Position numbers and translations under genes: made by a program. From Pelobates cultripes (lineage: Eukaryota > Chordata > Amphibia > Anura > Pelobatidae), in assembly GCA_933207985.1 (NCBI GenBank), contig OW240913.1, positions 275,139,583-275,203,582 on the forward strand: a DNA stretch of 64,000 nt, in the 5' to 3' direction. Shown piece after piece: positions 9,722 through 23,690 of the stretch; the first letter of the stretch is position 1; every line of letters begins with the position of its first letter. The notes below the pieces were generated by a model. The model was not told the origin of the DNA, did not search any database, and saw only the letters and a list, made by a program, of their open reading frames with translations.

Positions 9722-11500
9722 CCTAATAAAGGTGGTGTTTTGTGAGTTTGTGTGTCAGGTCATTTTTGTTTTATTCACACCTATGTTTGGAGTGTTATCC
9801 CGATCCTTCAGGGTTATTTACTAAAGTGAGAATTCAAAGTGAATTTCAGTGATGAACTAAACGCACAACTAATTTTACGAGTTCAGCTCTATTTGATCTT
9901 AAATTTTAAAGTCACTTTGAATTGTAAAAAAATCCTGCTAGTATACCATTTTTTCAGCCTTCTTACCCATTTAGTGAGAGCCATCTCCATTATTCTTTAG
10001 GCCTATCACTGGGAAGAATATGATCAGCCATGATATAACTTAGTAAACCCAATTGCCATTAATCCTTTCATCACCACCAAATTGATGCACATTCCTATTC
10101 ATTGGTAAGGTCACGTCCATGGGCAAAAACCTCAATGACTCTCAGCCTCACCAAATTAAAAACAGTTCTGGAAATAGCGTTGCAAATGATGGCAACCCTA
10201 GATCTGCTGAATGCCTTTTACCATACACAATTAGGTAGCATTCTACTTAAAACCTTCACTTAGCTTTGGCTAGAAAAACCTTGAAATGGCTTTATGCTAA
10301 AGTTATCTGCGAATGGGTTTGCGTCACCATGAGCAGCAGGTACAAAGCCCTTGTTCATGCAAACAACATATTACGCCATATGTGCAATTTACTAGATGGC
10401 ATGGTATGGCTTCTCTCTCTTTTTTTATTTACATGAATTTACTTACTGCAGCTGTGTACCCGCATGAAGGCAAAATGTACACCCTCAGTACAAGCTACAA
10501 GGCAGCCCAAACATCTTACTATAGTATGAACATATATAAACTATCTTTATATCAATTGTTAAAAATGTATTAAATGATTAAATAAAAGAAATTGGACAAT
10601 AAAATATACAATTTCTTTATTTTATATTATGGAAATAGACAGTGCTAGACATTCATTCCTTTATTTCTCTTTGTGGTATAAAAAGCTATCTCCATCAAGG
10701 CTAACCAGGCAAGAAGAAAGGATATAAAACAATAGCGTAACAGACGTCACTAGTGACGTTATCTCACCATTCATGGAGTAAATATGCAAACTATAACAAA
10801 AACCCTCTCCATGTGTACGAAGGAAGCCATGAATGGGATTACAGATTGCAGTGCTCCTTCTGCACCTGTGTCCCTTTAATATAGTGCAACATCAGGATGC
10901 AGCCATTAATAAGGAACCTCTCAGCTAATACCCTACAGGCTTGGAATTAGCAAAAATGTAACAGGACAGCAACATCCAATAGGGTTTATTTACTAAATGT
11001 TGTATTGTAGAGAAATACCAAATTGCAAAATTCTGTTTTTTTTTTACAATAGCTAAACTGGGTTGAAATTATGCTTCCCCAAACCCCAATTTTAAGTAAC
11101 TCTCCTCCCCCCCTTCACCCCACCAGAAAAAAAAAACTTTTAATTTGGTTTTAATTCCCTTTAAATTAGTATTTAGTGAATATATGTATTTCTAAAACCG
11201 AATGGCAAAACTTATAAATATCGAAGCTGTGACTGTAGGGCAGTTGGATTTTTCCCTGTCTGTACTTTTTGCTTAAATATTGCCATTTTGATGCAATAGA
11301 ATGCAAGCTTGTTTGCCCTCAACACACTCGTGTGCGTCTAGCTCTTCTTGTTGCAGATTCGTGTCTGTCAGTCCATCTATTGTACAGTGCTACAGAATAT
11401 GTTGGCGCTTTATAAATAATAATAAGTCACAACAATTCAATATTGAACAAATAAACTAAGCCCAATGCACTGCAGAGCTAATAATCCCTTTTGGTGTTTG
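9722..11500. other. Non-coding interval with weak dispersed repeats
   Basis: No supported gene. Short open frames such as 10313-10573 have no recognisable domain. gggtttatttactaaa-type motifs at 9808 and 10980 are pieces of a dispersed repeat that recurs at 18215 and 32370. An L2-type tail is at 11378-11426. Confidence 0.5.
11378..11426 (+). mobile_element. L2-like LINE 3' tail
   Basis: tgtacagtgctacagaatat, then gttggcgctttataaataat and aataa. This matches the 3' terminus of the L2-like LINE at 33240-34670 (gcgctacggaat...ggcgctatataaatggcaata). A 5'-truncated tail only. Confidence 0.65.
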
Positions 11501-12072
11501 TGAAGTACCCCAGCTTCCTAAAACCTCCCCCAGTCAGGACCTGATTGGCAGCAGGACTGTGTGTGTGTTCCTCTCCTGGGATGCCCTTTGTTGTTATTGT
11601 TTTTTTCCTTCTCTTTCACTGTCACCATCCCCCTTCTCTGTCCACTAGAGCTGCCTGTGCCCCTGGTTATGACAACAAATATCCCCTTTCTCCCTGCCTG
11701 CCCATTCTGGGAATGTATAGGGGGCGCTGCCAGTCGACTCTCCCAATGCAAAGGGACGAGGCGGCTGGAGCGCATGTGCGTTCTGTCTGCACACCCCTAT
11801 TCTGCCAGAGCGAGGTGGTAGCGCTCAGATCATTTGTCTCCCGGGCAGTAAGTAATTCATTTCTACTTGTCCGGACCCAGCTCCTGTTTATGTGTAATGT
11901 CCCTTTAATTGTCTGCGTTCTGTGTTGCTTCCCGTGTAGCACGCTGTTATCTGGCTCCTTTCTACTATGGCTTATCTGGGGGCGGTGTAGGAGCGGCTAT
12001 AAAGTGGGTCTCTCGTATTATAGTATTATTATTTTATTGATGATCCCCCTGCTGTCAGTGAGCAGCCACTAG
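11500..12072 (+). promoter_or_regulatory. GC-richer, CpG-containing stretch; possible promoter or first exon
   Basis: An island of higher GC in an AT-rich neighbourhood, with several CpGs (for example gggcgctgccagtcgactct and gacgaggcggctggagcgc). A donor-like gca|gtaagt lies near 11848 and a TATA-like ctataaag near 11998. It opens the long TE-poor interval. An ORF of 175 codons (11545-12072) has no domain and is probably incidental. Candidate only. Confidence 0.25.
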
Positions 12073-14170
12073 AATGTTGGGGCAAACACGTGGAACGCTC
12101 TGCATCGTTTTGCAATTGAATAGAAAGCACTGTTTGTTAAACCATCAGGATCAATGTGATACTTTCCCCTTATTGATGCCTGGTAACGACTTGCTTTTTC
12201 TTGCTGCTGTGGGGGGCAGGGCTTTAAATAACCGAGAGAGAGACATGTAGACAGCCCAAGTGAAATTAAAGCAAAGGGTAATTGTTTCGTCATAGCCATT
12301 TTTTTTCTTTGAACATAGATCTCACATGTTGAAAAAAAATTATATACATTTTAAAAATTCTAGTTACCTTCCAGCCCAGTTTTTCCAAAAAAAAAAAAAA
12401 AAACTAAGATGTAAACATAGTTAATGTATACATAAGTGCTGCTGATGGCATATAATAATGAACCAATATATTCTGTAGCTCTTTGCATACAAGATGCAAA
12501 AACCTGAGATGGATATGCCCATCTCTAAAAATAAATAAAATAATAACGTAAAATAACTAATTACACTGTAGGTGGAATTTCCATGACTCCATTAAAAGTT
12601 CCCACTTTTAAAATTAATTTATGTATTTGTTTGTATTACTTTGAAAATGCTTTGGCATCTGCTGGACTCTACTGATCATTTTGCAATCAACGAAATCCCA
12701 GGTGTTGATAAATATTGGTAGAATTGAGGAATCTTCTCTTTTATTTTTTAAATTAAAACCATAACACACATTTCATTTTTGTCAAGCATTGGCTATACTA
12801 ATTTAGCTGATTTTGACTAGAGCAGTTTAAACTACTAAACCAAGTGTTTTACTCCATATTCTCATTAGTGATCCACACATTGTAACATTTTAAAACACTG
12901 GCCTTTATTGATAGGCTGCTACTAAAACAGATTGATATGCAGGATCACCAAATTAAGAGGTCAGAGGTGATTAACTGGGTTGGAGGTCACACGGCTTCTT
13001 TCAAGCAATCAGTTTAATTTTTCCACCAGTGAACAAAAGCTTAATTATTTGGAGAAGAGGCCTATAATATTATGCAGCCTGTTCACATGCATGAAAAAAT
13101 ATATATTTAATTTATTAAACTCTCATCATGTACTAAACATACTCTCATTTTGTTAAATGTGCAGGTGCATTATTTTACTCATAGGAGTTTCAAAATGTAA
13201 CCCATAGTTGTTGTTTTTTTACTTCTTTATTTTAGAGACAATCACATTTGTATCCTTATACGGCGTTATCAACAAGCGTTAAATTACATCGGTCTCTTGG
13301 TTTTACGTTTAGGCTCAATAACTGAACGATGTTACAGTACAAAATAAAGTAACCGATAGTTTTAAGGTTTAAATTATATACCCAACTGTTGGGGGAAACA
13401 AATGTGTATATTAAAATTTGCAATTAACATCACTTGAAATGTGTATATGGAGAAAAGTTTACATTATTGGTATTATATGGACTATCTAGACCAAGTGTAA
13501 TTATCTCGTAATATTTAGGTAATGAGTAATTGTAACAAATAGTACAAAACCTGTAAGACCATTTGAGCAGTGCCCTTATCGACTCTTGCTCCCATGTGCC
13601 TAAATTTGTGTGTCATCATCCATCAGTCTTTGTGTGTGCTTCAGTCACCAATTGTACAGCGCCTCAGCACATGATGATGCTTTATAAATGAAATCATAGC
13701 ATTAAAGGGATTACATGATTTACTAAGTGTGTTCTTATTACATTTTCTACAATGTGCTTTGGTTAACGTAGTCATTGCATCTACTGTGGACACAAATTAT
13801 CTCAATATTTAAATTAATCGATATTGCATAATATAGTACTGAATGAATTAGTTATGTATTCTGATCATGCACATCAATCGTTTATAAAGAATAATATTCA
13901 CATGTTGCTCTTTACTTCTAAGCTAAAAAAATAAATAATTGGTTTCATTTTTCCTTTTTGTTGTTGTTGATCTGAGAAAGGAGGATCCATTAATAAAGGT
14001 TGTGTTTGACATGGTGGGGCATGTCATTTCCAAGTCTACCTTTCTGCATCAATGTGGCCTTGTAGGCAGTTTTGCCTCTAGAGCTGTTTTATTGTAAGTC
14101 TACGTCTAATAGCACAGTAGGAAGAATTTCCATAATATTCGGTTACATTTAATGAAGAAAACAATCATAA

Positions 14171-14231
14171 ACAAGCGCTACGGAATCTGTTGGCGCTATA
14201 TAAATGGCAATAATAATAATAATAATAATAA
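14171..14231 (+). mobile_element. L2-like LINE 3' tail
   Basis: aagcgctacggaatctgttg, then gcgctatataaatggcaata and a (taa)n run. Near identical to the end of the L2-like LINE at 34608-34670. Confidence 0.75.
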
Positions 14232-14305
14232 ACCTACTCTTTTTTGTGAGAATGCACTTGGTGGCAAATTTGTAAAATAAACCTAACGTGGATTACATGC
14301 AGATA

Positions 14306-14350
14306 ATATTGTAAAGCGCTGCGGTATATGTTGGCGCCATATAAGTGCCA
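14306..14350 (+). mobile_element. L2-like LINE 3' tail, diverged
   Basis: attgtaaagcgctgcggtat then atgttggcgccatataagtg. Same family as 14171-14231 but older and lacking the (taa)n run. Confidence 0.6.
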
Positions 14351-17300
14351 AAATGAGTAATTATTATTTAGGCTGGAAAACATATTTCCATCCAACTGCA
14401 TAAATCAGTATTTGTTTTTATGTATATATACACATGCACACATAATACACTATATGGATGGAAAAAGTTCTGAATCCTTCCTAAGTATCTGTTTCACAAA
14501 TCAGAATAATAAAAACACAGAAAAGCATCATTCTTGAATTCTAGACTCTGCCTAGAACTGAACCTTTTTATGGTTTTTGAAATTTCAGAAAGCAGTGGCA
14601 CACATTAATGTGATTCTGCTCTGAATAATATTCAAATGCATTTAATTATAAATTGTACGTGAATTAAACAGAAGTTTAGATTTTTGACATTAAGGAATGC
14701 AATTCCTTAATTAGGTTTCTATAAATAATATTGTATTTCGTTTATATTAAATATTATAAAATATACCCACATTCTCACTTTACTTTCTACAAAATACTCT
14801 CACTGTATAATGCATTATTTTACAAGATATAATTTAATACTATTTAAATTTTTTACTTTGTTGAAATTAACTTAAGTGTTTTCAGATTCTAGAGTAAGTT
14901 TGCGGTTCAAAGATCAAGAACACACAGCACTGTACTAATAATTCTGTGTGCCCACACAAAAACTATTATACAATCAAATTTCCTCTAGATATACATTACG
15001 TTTCTAAATGAAATGGAAAATATTCTAGTTTATCAATTTAAATAAAAAGACTAAAAACAAAAAAAATCAACTGCTTACTTTTTAGGATTTTAAATTGGTT
15101 GTTGAAAAGTTAACATCTTGCTCTTCATCCCTGCAAAAATGACTGTAAAATGTGATATATTGTAATTTTTAATCCAGTAAATAAATTTTTTTAAAAATCA
15201 CACGTTACCCCCGAAGATTTAAATGTAATATATTAATTAATTTGTACATTTTGCAGAGGGCAAGTTTAGTTATTTTGAAACATACTGAAATTTATTTCAT
15301 GGACTTTGTGTTTTGAAGATATTTAGTTCATGATTGCATGCCATAACAGTATTTAAAACATATTCTATAAGTATAGTTTATAATACTCTTTTTCATGACT
15401 TGTTTGAGCTATGTTTGTATTTCGCTATCATGTCACATGATGTTAAGGGGCTAACACTATTCTTTACCTGGCGATACTGTTCACACTTCAACAAAATGCA
15501 AAACTGAAAATTGTAAAGTGACATCGATTGAAAAAGTCCTACAATAGTTTTGATGATAATTTATTGATGCATTCACTTTAAAGAAGGAATAAAAATGTAT
15601 TATACAATACATCTGTGCTAAACGTAGAAAGTTTTATTTTTGTGGTTTAATTTAATTCATTTTCAAGTCAGATCACGAACAAGCAAGTTTGTTTCACATT
15701 TTATTTAATCACTTCACACGATATATATAGTTGTAGTTGTTTTCCTTATTTGTTTTACTAAAATAATAATGTTTTTTGCAGGTGCCATTCTTTACTGCAT
15801 TGGGACATATATACACAATTCATTGGAACTTTTATATCTTTAGGTTTAACGTAAAACTTTTTTATTTCAAACACACAATGCAACTATAAAGAGAATGGTG
15901 GCAACTAACTTTATTTTTGCAATATTTGTGAATACATTTTGAAAATGTCTTGATATATTTATAATTTTTTGTAATGATTGCTAAATTACAAAATTAATTT
16001 CAGAAAAGAATACTTGGAATGATGGATTTGTCATATGCACAAAATTCAAGTCTGCTACATTAAATTTCTATTTAGAGTAGTATTATGGCAGTTTTGTTTA
16101 AAATATATGTTTTAAAATGAATATTGTTCGATAAAAAGTAACTATATGTTCATATACATTATATTTTATCTTGATATCATGTTGAGCCTTCTAACATTAG
16201 CTTCCTTGTACTTCTCATTTAAAAACCAAGATTGCCATCATTCTAAAAATACACTCAATTCAGGAATAATTCTAGATTCTGCATGTATGGTTATAGAGGT
16301 GCAAAGTTCAACTTTAAAAATCAAGTCCTATGGGTATCAACAGTAAAGTGATGCAATTATTTTCACAATGGCTAAAGATATAATTAGGTTTTAGTAATAA
16401 AACTAATTAAATGAAAAATGCCACCTGCATTCAGGCTTTTTTTGTTTCCAAATAAGTGCAGCTTATATGTGTCACACTCACAGTGTGTAGTAAACATATG
16501 TAGTGGTAAGGATTAGTTTGGCTCCTTTTGTTCCTGTATAATTAAAATTGAGCACCAATTACATAAGAATAAGATGAAAATGTATTATATATTAACTTCA
16601 GTGAATATATACTGGCTTTTGTAAAAATTACAGAATGTAATATACTCTCTTGTAGTTTCGGCCAAAATGCTTTAGACTTGATAAAAGGTAGGATCTTCGA
16701 GAAGATTGGTTTTCCAAAATTCTGTTAGTCAAAAAAGTAAATAAAAGATAAGGTAAAGGTACACTAAACAATTATTTTACATCTGTAGACCAATGGCTAC
16801 TCTGTCAACATTAATACAATTGTATTATAAGGAATCCACAGGTATACCATAAAATGCTCTTTTATTAAATATTTGTGATAGTCACGGGTTTATGTGTATA
16901 TTTTTTATAAATCAAGAATGTTTGTTGGTTTGATGTTACAAAAAATATATATATTTGTGCTCATGGAGCATGTTTTGACTATTGTACTGTTTATCAAATA
17001 CACTGACCTTGTGAAGTTTGTCTAAGGCATGGTGGCAAAATTATACCACTAAGAAAAGGGATAAAATAATTGCATACATACTTTATGATCTTAGAGTACA
17101 CTCCTATACAATCAACAAGTACTGTACTTTTAAAGAATCCCTATATTGTTTGGGATTTGCCTTTTTTTTTCTGAATTATACACCTCAACACCTTTTCTTT
17201 AATCTTAACACTGATCATTACTAAAAATATATAATGTACTTTCTTTGTCTCCTGCGATTATGATCATGTACTACAAACAAAAACAAATTTTAAACCATAG

Positions 17301-20300
17301 AAACTGCAGTGGGACTTTAAGGTGGACATCATCACATCTCTAGAAATTTCATTGAAAAACACAATATGTGTAGTCTAGGCACAGTCAAGGCACACCTTGC
17401 AAATGAGGTGGGGAAATAGAAACATTATTTAATTTCCCTTTTTTTCTGTAGGTGTAAAGATAAATCTTATAACATAAATTGACAGGGAGCAAAGAAGGAG
17501 ATGCCCAGTTGTAGTATAAAAACATGTTGATTTCTACATTTAATTTTTTCACCCTTTACAAATGCATGTGTTAAATGTCGTCGACATAAGTAAATATAAT
17601 AACTTCCTTTTTAAAACATACTAACAATGTTATTTGTTGTACATAAAAGGTAGGTAATAAAAGAGAAACGCATACAGTCATGACTGACAAAAAAATGTTA
17701 TCATTCAGAAATGTATCTAATGCTTAACAGTAATTATGTTACCCCGTTTCTGTGTTGCTCAATGAAGCAAATAAGAATTTGCCAAAACTCTTAAAACATC
17801 AAAATGGGTCTGTCACCCGGAAGAAAAACAAACAAACAACACTGTTCGAGAACAAAACAATTATCATACTCCTTGCACAACTTCAGGAATTCAGGAAATA
17901 AAACACAATATGTGTACATTATCTGAATATCTGTCTAGCATTTAGAACTAGTAAATGTACACGTAAGAATCGCTTACTAATTGGCGGTTGTTTTCTACCT
18001 CTTTCGAGTTTTGTTGATTGCATCATAATTTGATCAAAACAACAAATGCATAGCAAATGTTATTTAGGTCAAGCTATACTTATGACTATCACATTGTTAA
18101 GTAAAATGTGTTATATATGTTTCTATTAACAAAGTTTTTGTTTGGTTTTAATGGCAAACAGACTTTAACATGCCACTGTAACAAACATTATTTAGCTCTG
18201 ATTGTGGGAGTGGGGGATTATTTACTAACAGCAAATTTTGTTGAATTGAAAACTAAATTTGGAAACAAATAGCCAGTTTGGCAATGCAGTTGGAGTTTTG
18301 CTGTTTAAATACTAAATTAGTATTTCTGTATTTAGTCAGGCATATATTAGTGTTTAGCAACTGAAATTGTGTTCACAGTACTTACATAATTGGATGGTCC
18401 GTGGCAGCCTTATAAATACAAACAAAGCACCAAATCAAGTCCTAATTAAATTCTTGTAAACTATGATTTATGTTTGTTATCTGAGTAATTCTGTATAACT
18501 ACTCATTTACTTCATTGGCAATATTAGCTCTGGGGTTATCTGACTGGAATGTCATCATAAACAAAGCTTTCTGATTTACTTTTCTTTACCAAAACAATAC
18601 TACCCTTTGGCAGTGTCATTAGCCAACCCAGAACAATGTTCCGGTCTGGCTAATGTAAGTTCTGTGCAAAATTGGCATTTGTGCCAAACAGCCAATGATA
18701 GAATGCCCCACGCCACCCAGACCACCATTGTCCTCCCATCAGTTCACCCTCCCTGATCTCCCTCTCTTTTTGGACAGGGGGAGAAAGTCAACCAAGATGG
18801 ATAGGACTGAAGGGTTAACTTTGACTTTGTGATGGAATTAATGTGAGTTTTAGAATTGTTTCTAAACCCTTAAAGGGATTTATTTAAACACTCTTTTTTG
18901 TTGTTTTGTTGGAGTAACTCTTTTTTTGAAACAAATATACCACTTACTTTCCTGCTCTGGTATTCATCATTTCTAGGACCTCAGAATGTATGATACAGTT
19001 GTAAAGCTCTCTGGAATATGTTGGCGCTACAGTGCTCAACAGTCCTAAAAATTAACAATATGTGTGCTTATGCTGTAAAAATGTTTGTTTGCAACACATA
19101 TTTTAAACATTTTTTTCTTCCTTCTAAATAACTTGTTTAAATTACTATTAAGTAATTTCTGTCTTACCAGCAATAATATCTTTCTCCATGACCTCAGTCC
19201 TTCAAGCCTAAGTCTCCCTCTTTAGCCATATATATTAGGATATATGGTTTGTTGTGTTAGTTAGTACAACGAAGTAAAGCAAAGTTAAGCTGAATAAATA
19301 TTATTGATGGTGTGGACGTAGATAAAACTGGCAAAATAATGCACGGGTCTAAGCCGATTTCAAGAACACCAACAGAGAATGGATTTACGCTGTATGGGTA
19401 TGTGGGTATCCACTGACAACACAGACGTAATTGAGTAAAATCCTTAAGTCTAGGTGAAGAAGAAAAAAAAAAAACACCACTTGTTAAAAGCACCACTACT
19501 TTCTATTTTAACCCACTATACACCCTCTCAAGCTTTGATCATATCATTTCAAATCTAGGTATTGTATACACTAACCTGTTAAAAATCGTGAAGAATTAAA
19601 AAAAAAAAACTTTATTTAGGAGATATTACCTCAATGAATGTATGCATTTTCAATGCACATATTAAGTGGGGGTACATCTTAAAACCGCTTGCAAAAGCTG
19701 CAGTGCTTATGAATTGCAGCCTTTGCAAGCCCTCCTCTTTTTCCCTGGAAGAGACTAACAGGCTCTAAATGAGGAAGTAACCAATCAGAGGCTTCTTATT
19801 GAGAAGTTTCTTAAGCCTCTCCCCCATTGCGTGTGCCTCCACGTGTGCACACGCAAAAACTTCACAGCATTAAGAACTCAAATACGAGGTCTGAGTAGTA
19901 GAGCGCCCCTGCAACTTCGTGAGCCTTCCTGGCTGTTTGACAGCTACAGGGGTGCTCCATTATTTAATAATAAGAGTGCCAATTTCTCATAGAAATTCAG
20001 CACTTTAATAAAGTACCTTTTTAATGGGATCTTCCTCACCCACAAAGCATTTCAGCAAGCTGAAGTACTTTATGGGTGTGAAGTGAGACTTTATTGGGCA
20101 GTTATATAGGTTGTATATCCTAGTGGTTAAAGCAGTCAACTCAACCTTTACGAGGTTCATAAAACGAGCACTTTTTACTTGGTTGTAAGAAGAACTATTA
20201 TTTACCTTTCCGGGTTTAATACTTGTTCAGAATGACATTAAAGCTCATAACTGGTATTGGGGCATCCTGTCGGACTCATGTAGTTTTACCAAGGCTAGTT

Positions 20301-20384
20301 ACATCTGCTTATGTTACATAATTAGGACATTCATTACTGGCATTGAGTATTTAAGACTTTGTTGGCATTGATTTTTAAAAGGGA

Positions 20385-20660
20385 ACCATCACCCTACTTG
20401 AAATTACACCATTAAATAAAACATGAAAAAACACCTAGAACCTTTTTTTCAAATGATGCTCCATCTATTAAAGATTTAACAAAATACATCTGTGTATGCA
20501 CAGCCAGTGGATATAGTGTATTGGAGGAAAAGAAATAAGTTTGTACCATTACATAAAACATTAAAAACCACGATAACCATTTTTTTCATGTGATGCTCAA
20601 TCTATTAAAGATTTAACTAATACACCAGTCTAGGCACAGCCTGGGCACACATTTTATTGG
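20385..20660. repeat. Diverged tandem duplication, about 150-bp unit
   Basis: Two copies share attaaataaaacat(g)aaaaa, then tttttttca(a/t)(a/g)tgatgctc, then atctattaaagatttaac, then a cacagcc(a/t)g module. The copies start near 20410 and 20550. Related pieces occur at 17320-17420 and 39735-39820, so the unit is a dispersed repeat. Confidence 0.5.
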
Positions 20661-21802
20661 AAAAATAAAAATTTTAAAAATTTCTACCCCTGTGCTAGAT
20701 TTAAGGTATATCTGTGTATTTTGAGCTACACTTTAGGATCCCATTTTTTTCAAGGGTCTCCTCTTTTTTCTGTTGTACTATAATTGGGTTACCCCCTTAT
20801 TTGTAGCTCAACGTTAGGCTCTTTTTAGGACGCTTCTGATATTCCCACGATTTCCTTGTGGCTATACAGATTAACCCTATTTATTTAGTTTTTATTCTAC
20901 ATTTGCTTTCTCGTTTGTTGTCAGCTAATTCTAGTTTATGATCTATAAAACTCCCCACCCTTCCTTACACTTTATATGTCGCTTTCAGATTTCCTGATGA
21001 TTTTCGCATTGACTATATTCACAAAATAGTGTACATTTTAATTATTACTAGGAAAAAAGCCAAATTAGCAATTTGAAGGATTTTTGTTATTTTTAAACAA
21101 AAAGGAAGACAGTAAAAGCTACTTACTTGTCACTGAAAAGTGGTGGAAACATTTCTTGGAAAGAATAGGAATACGTTCTCATTTTTATTTTATACGTTGG
21201 AAGTGACAAATTTGTGGGGAAAGAAAGAAAATGGAACAGAAAATAAAATATCAGTAGAAGTGCAGTAAGGAATATTCTGGCATAAATGACCATGACCCTC
21301 GTATTTTGATAACTCCATTCAAAGGATCTCACCTGTCGGCCCCAGCATATGGGCAAAGTTGCGGGGCACGCATGCTTGTGCATGTCCCTACGGCTTCTTA
21401 ATGTAAACACTGTCTTATCAGAGAAAAGGCAGTGTGTACATTGCTGCCTAGGAACATCTCCAGTTGTAGTCACTCAGACGGCCATTACATGTGCTTTCTG
21501 GGTCAGTGCTGCACATCGTTCAGTGTCTCCACATTGCACGGAGGTGCTAAATGTTCCTCATAGAGATGCATTGATTCAATGCACCTGTATAAGGAAATGT
21601 TGATTGTGGCATTTTGTCTCTCAATGCATTCCTACTGTAAAGCATTGGATTGGCTGAGATCAACAAATATCTCTCAAAGATGCAAGCCAGTCATGACAAG
21701 ACCAGTGCAGCGCTGGAAAAAAGTAAGTAAATCACTTTGGGTGTAATGGGTGCTGGCCTCCTAAACTGCACTTTCAGATCTACAGTGTCAATAATACATG
21801 TT

Positions 21803-22085
21803 TGTGTAACACTCCAAGCACCATAAACACTACAGCATGCTAAAGTGGCCTTCCCGGGTAAGTAGTCAAACTGTTTGATTACAAGGAGCTTCTGTTGGCA
21901 CCACAGCGCTAAGTCCTTCCATTCAGGGCTTGCTCATTGGCCAAGAACATCAGATGATTGCTCTTAGCCAATAAACACCTCCCTACAGTGTTGAGATTAG
22001 AACAATGCAGGGAGCTTTTTGTTCGAGAGGATAGGACAGAGGCACTCAGTGAGGTATAGTGGTTAATGTGCTTTGAGTGTTTGTA
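21803..22085. mobile_element. MITE with 30-bp inverted ends
   Basis: The left end, tgtaacactccaagcaccat then aaacactaca, is matched inverted by tatagtggttaatgtgcttt then gagtgtttgt at the right. There is no coding capacity. A relative lies at 39400-39740 (acaccaagcaccat...gctaggtgtg). Target duplication not resolved. Confidence 0.5.
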
Positions 22086-22626
22086 AAACATGGCAGATAA
22101 GTAAACATAATAATGAAAATCGTGGGAAGTGACAATTTCACTTTAAGAAATTAAGGAAAGGATTTTAGCAGGATTTTGACAAGACTTCAAATAAACAATT
22201 TTATGCTTACTTCACTAATTGAACAAATATGTAATCTTCTTAATTCCAGAGGGAGGATACTGTATGCACAATTCTACATTTCTTAATTTCATATCAAGAT
22301 GGAGACAAATTTAAAACAAAGCATTAAGAGCTATCAATTGGCAGAGTGGAATATCACTGTAGATTTACAAATTAATTATGTACATTTCTGCGAATACACT
22401 TTTTTTTGGGTGTGTTCCTAGTGATTATCTACTTTTTGTTAGAATTCTTATGTTTTTAATAAAAACAAAAAGAAAATTAGTATCTTTCATTTATTATGAT
22501 GTACAAATTGGGAGCATTACATCATTGTGATATGTCTGGATAGACTGTGTGAATATCTCTACTTAACATTGCAATCATTGCAATCTTTTGAAATAATATG
22601 TTAGTGGTGGAAGAACAATCCCTAGA

Positions 22627-22634
22627 CATTAACC
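22627..22634. repeat. 8-bp target duplication (cattaacc), left
   Basis: Identical to 23683-23690. The pre-insertion sequence would have read cattaaccccttaagg, the TTAA junction and end of the TTAA-type element. Confidence 0.85.
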
Positions 22635-23682
22635 CAGCAGTTCCCAAACTGTGTGCCGTGGCACCCTGGGGCGCCTCGACATGCACACAGGTGTGCCGCG
22701 GAATGTTAGGACTGGTCCCCTGTAATGTCGGCCAGCTGGGAGGAAATGACAGCCTGTCACTTCCTCCCGGCATCATGCAGGAAGATAGCGCGGGAGGAGG
22801 CAGCCGCAGCAGGAGGGGAGAGGAGCACGAAGAGCTCCAGACCCCTCACTCCCACCAGCAGCAGGCCTCCAAGCCACCCTCCTGGCACATAAGGTAAGCT
22901 AACAGGAGGGTGACTGGATATATTTAAAAAAAAAATCACTTGTATGTGTGTGAGTGTGTGTATGAGTATATATATGCATTTGTGTGTGTATGAGTTTGAG
23001 TGTGTGTGTGAGTGAGTAAGAGTGTTTGTGTGTCAGGGTGTTTGTGAGTGTGTGTGTATATATATATACTTATATGTCAGTGTGCTTCTGTGTCTGCACA
23101 CACATCTGTGTATGTGTGTTATGGTGTGGGCATGTATCAATGTTTGTGTGTGTCAGGCTGCATGTGTGTATATGTCGGTGTGCATCTATGTGTGTGTATG
23201 TGTCGGTGTCTATATAAATTTGTGTGTATGTGTAAATGTATTTATATGCATCTGTGTGTTAATGTGCATGAATATCTGTATATGCATGCATATATGTGCA
23301 TACATCCAAGCAGTGAAATACCAGCACAACAGACAAGCACACTCCTGCAGTCTAACTCAAATATTACATACATACACCCATGCATTCAAACAAAAAAAAT
23401 ATATACAAACACATATAGTTCACACAAATGTACATTTAAAAGTGAACATTACATTCAGACACACCCCTGCAATTAAACGCAAACATTACATACAAACATA
23501 CCCCTGTATTAAAACACAATAACTATATACAAGCACCCCTTCAAACACCAACACTGTACATAGCGCCAGTAAATGCCGCAGCTATGTACAGATATGCAAC
23601 CTAGAAATTTTGACTTGGGATGCCTTGGAAAAATACTGAAATATTAAGGGCGCCTTGAACCTAAAAAGTTTGGGAACCACTG
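22635..23682. mobile_element. hAT-like non-autonomous element (nest layer)
   Basis: A 1048-bp element with ends CAGCAGTTCCCAAACT and AGTTTGGGAACCACTG (inverted, one mismatch) and exact 8-bp duplications cattaacc on each side. It inserted at the edge of the TTAA-type element that begins at 23689. It carries a GC-rich 5' part (22640-22910) and GT/CA minisatellite (22940-23560). No transposase. Confidence 0.88.
22940..23560. repeat. GT-rich then CA-rich minisatellite inside hAT element
   Basis: The first half (22940-23290) is tgtgtgtgagtgtg/tatgtgtgtcag-type. The second half (23300-23560) is acacaaatgtac/catacaaacacaccc-type, so the array switches strand composition near 23295. The Cys/Val-rich ORFs here are repeat translations. 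Confidence 0.8.
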
Positions 23683-23690
23683 CATTAACC
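23683..23690. repeat. 8-bp target duplication (cattaacc), right
   Basis: Matches 22627-22634 exactly and overlaps the TTAA (23685-23688) of the older element. Confidence 0.85.

Larger units (their letters stand above)
12300..22626. other. AT-rich, TE-poor interval without a visible gene
   Basis: About 10 kb with no ORF above about 120 codons that shows a domain. Only small repeat pieces are seen: L2-type tails at 14171-14231, 14306-14350 and 19000-19033, a diverged tandem duplication at 20385-20650, and a MITE at 21803-22085. It could be intronic or intergenic DNA. Confidence 0.5.

Noticed and set aside
11545..12072. 175-codon ORF as a host protein
   Set aside because: Overlapping alternative frames are open too, no domain or homology is recognisable, and it looks like low-complexity pyrimidine-rich sequence.
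15440..15460. ttaaggggctaac as a TTAA MITE end
   Set aside because: No partner end or hairpin within 2 kb.
21123..21603. ORFs of 116 and 84 codons on opposite strands
   Set aside because: They overlap each other and show no known domain or consistent splice context.
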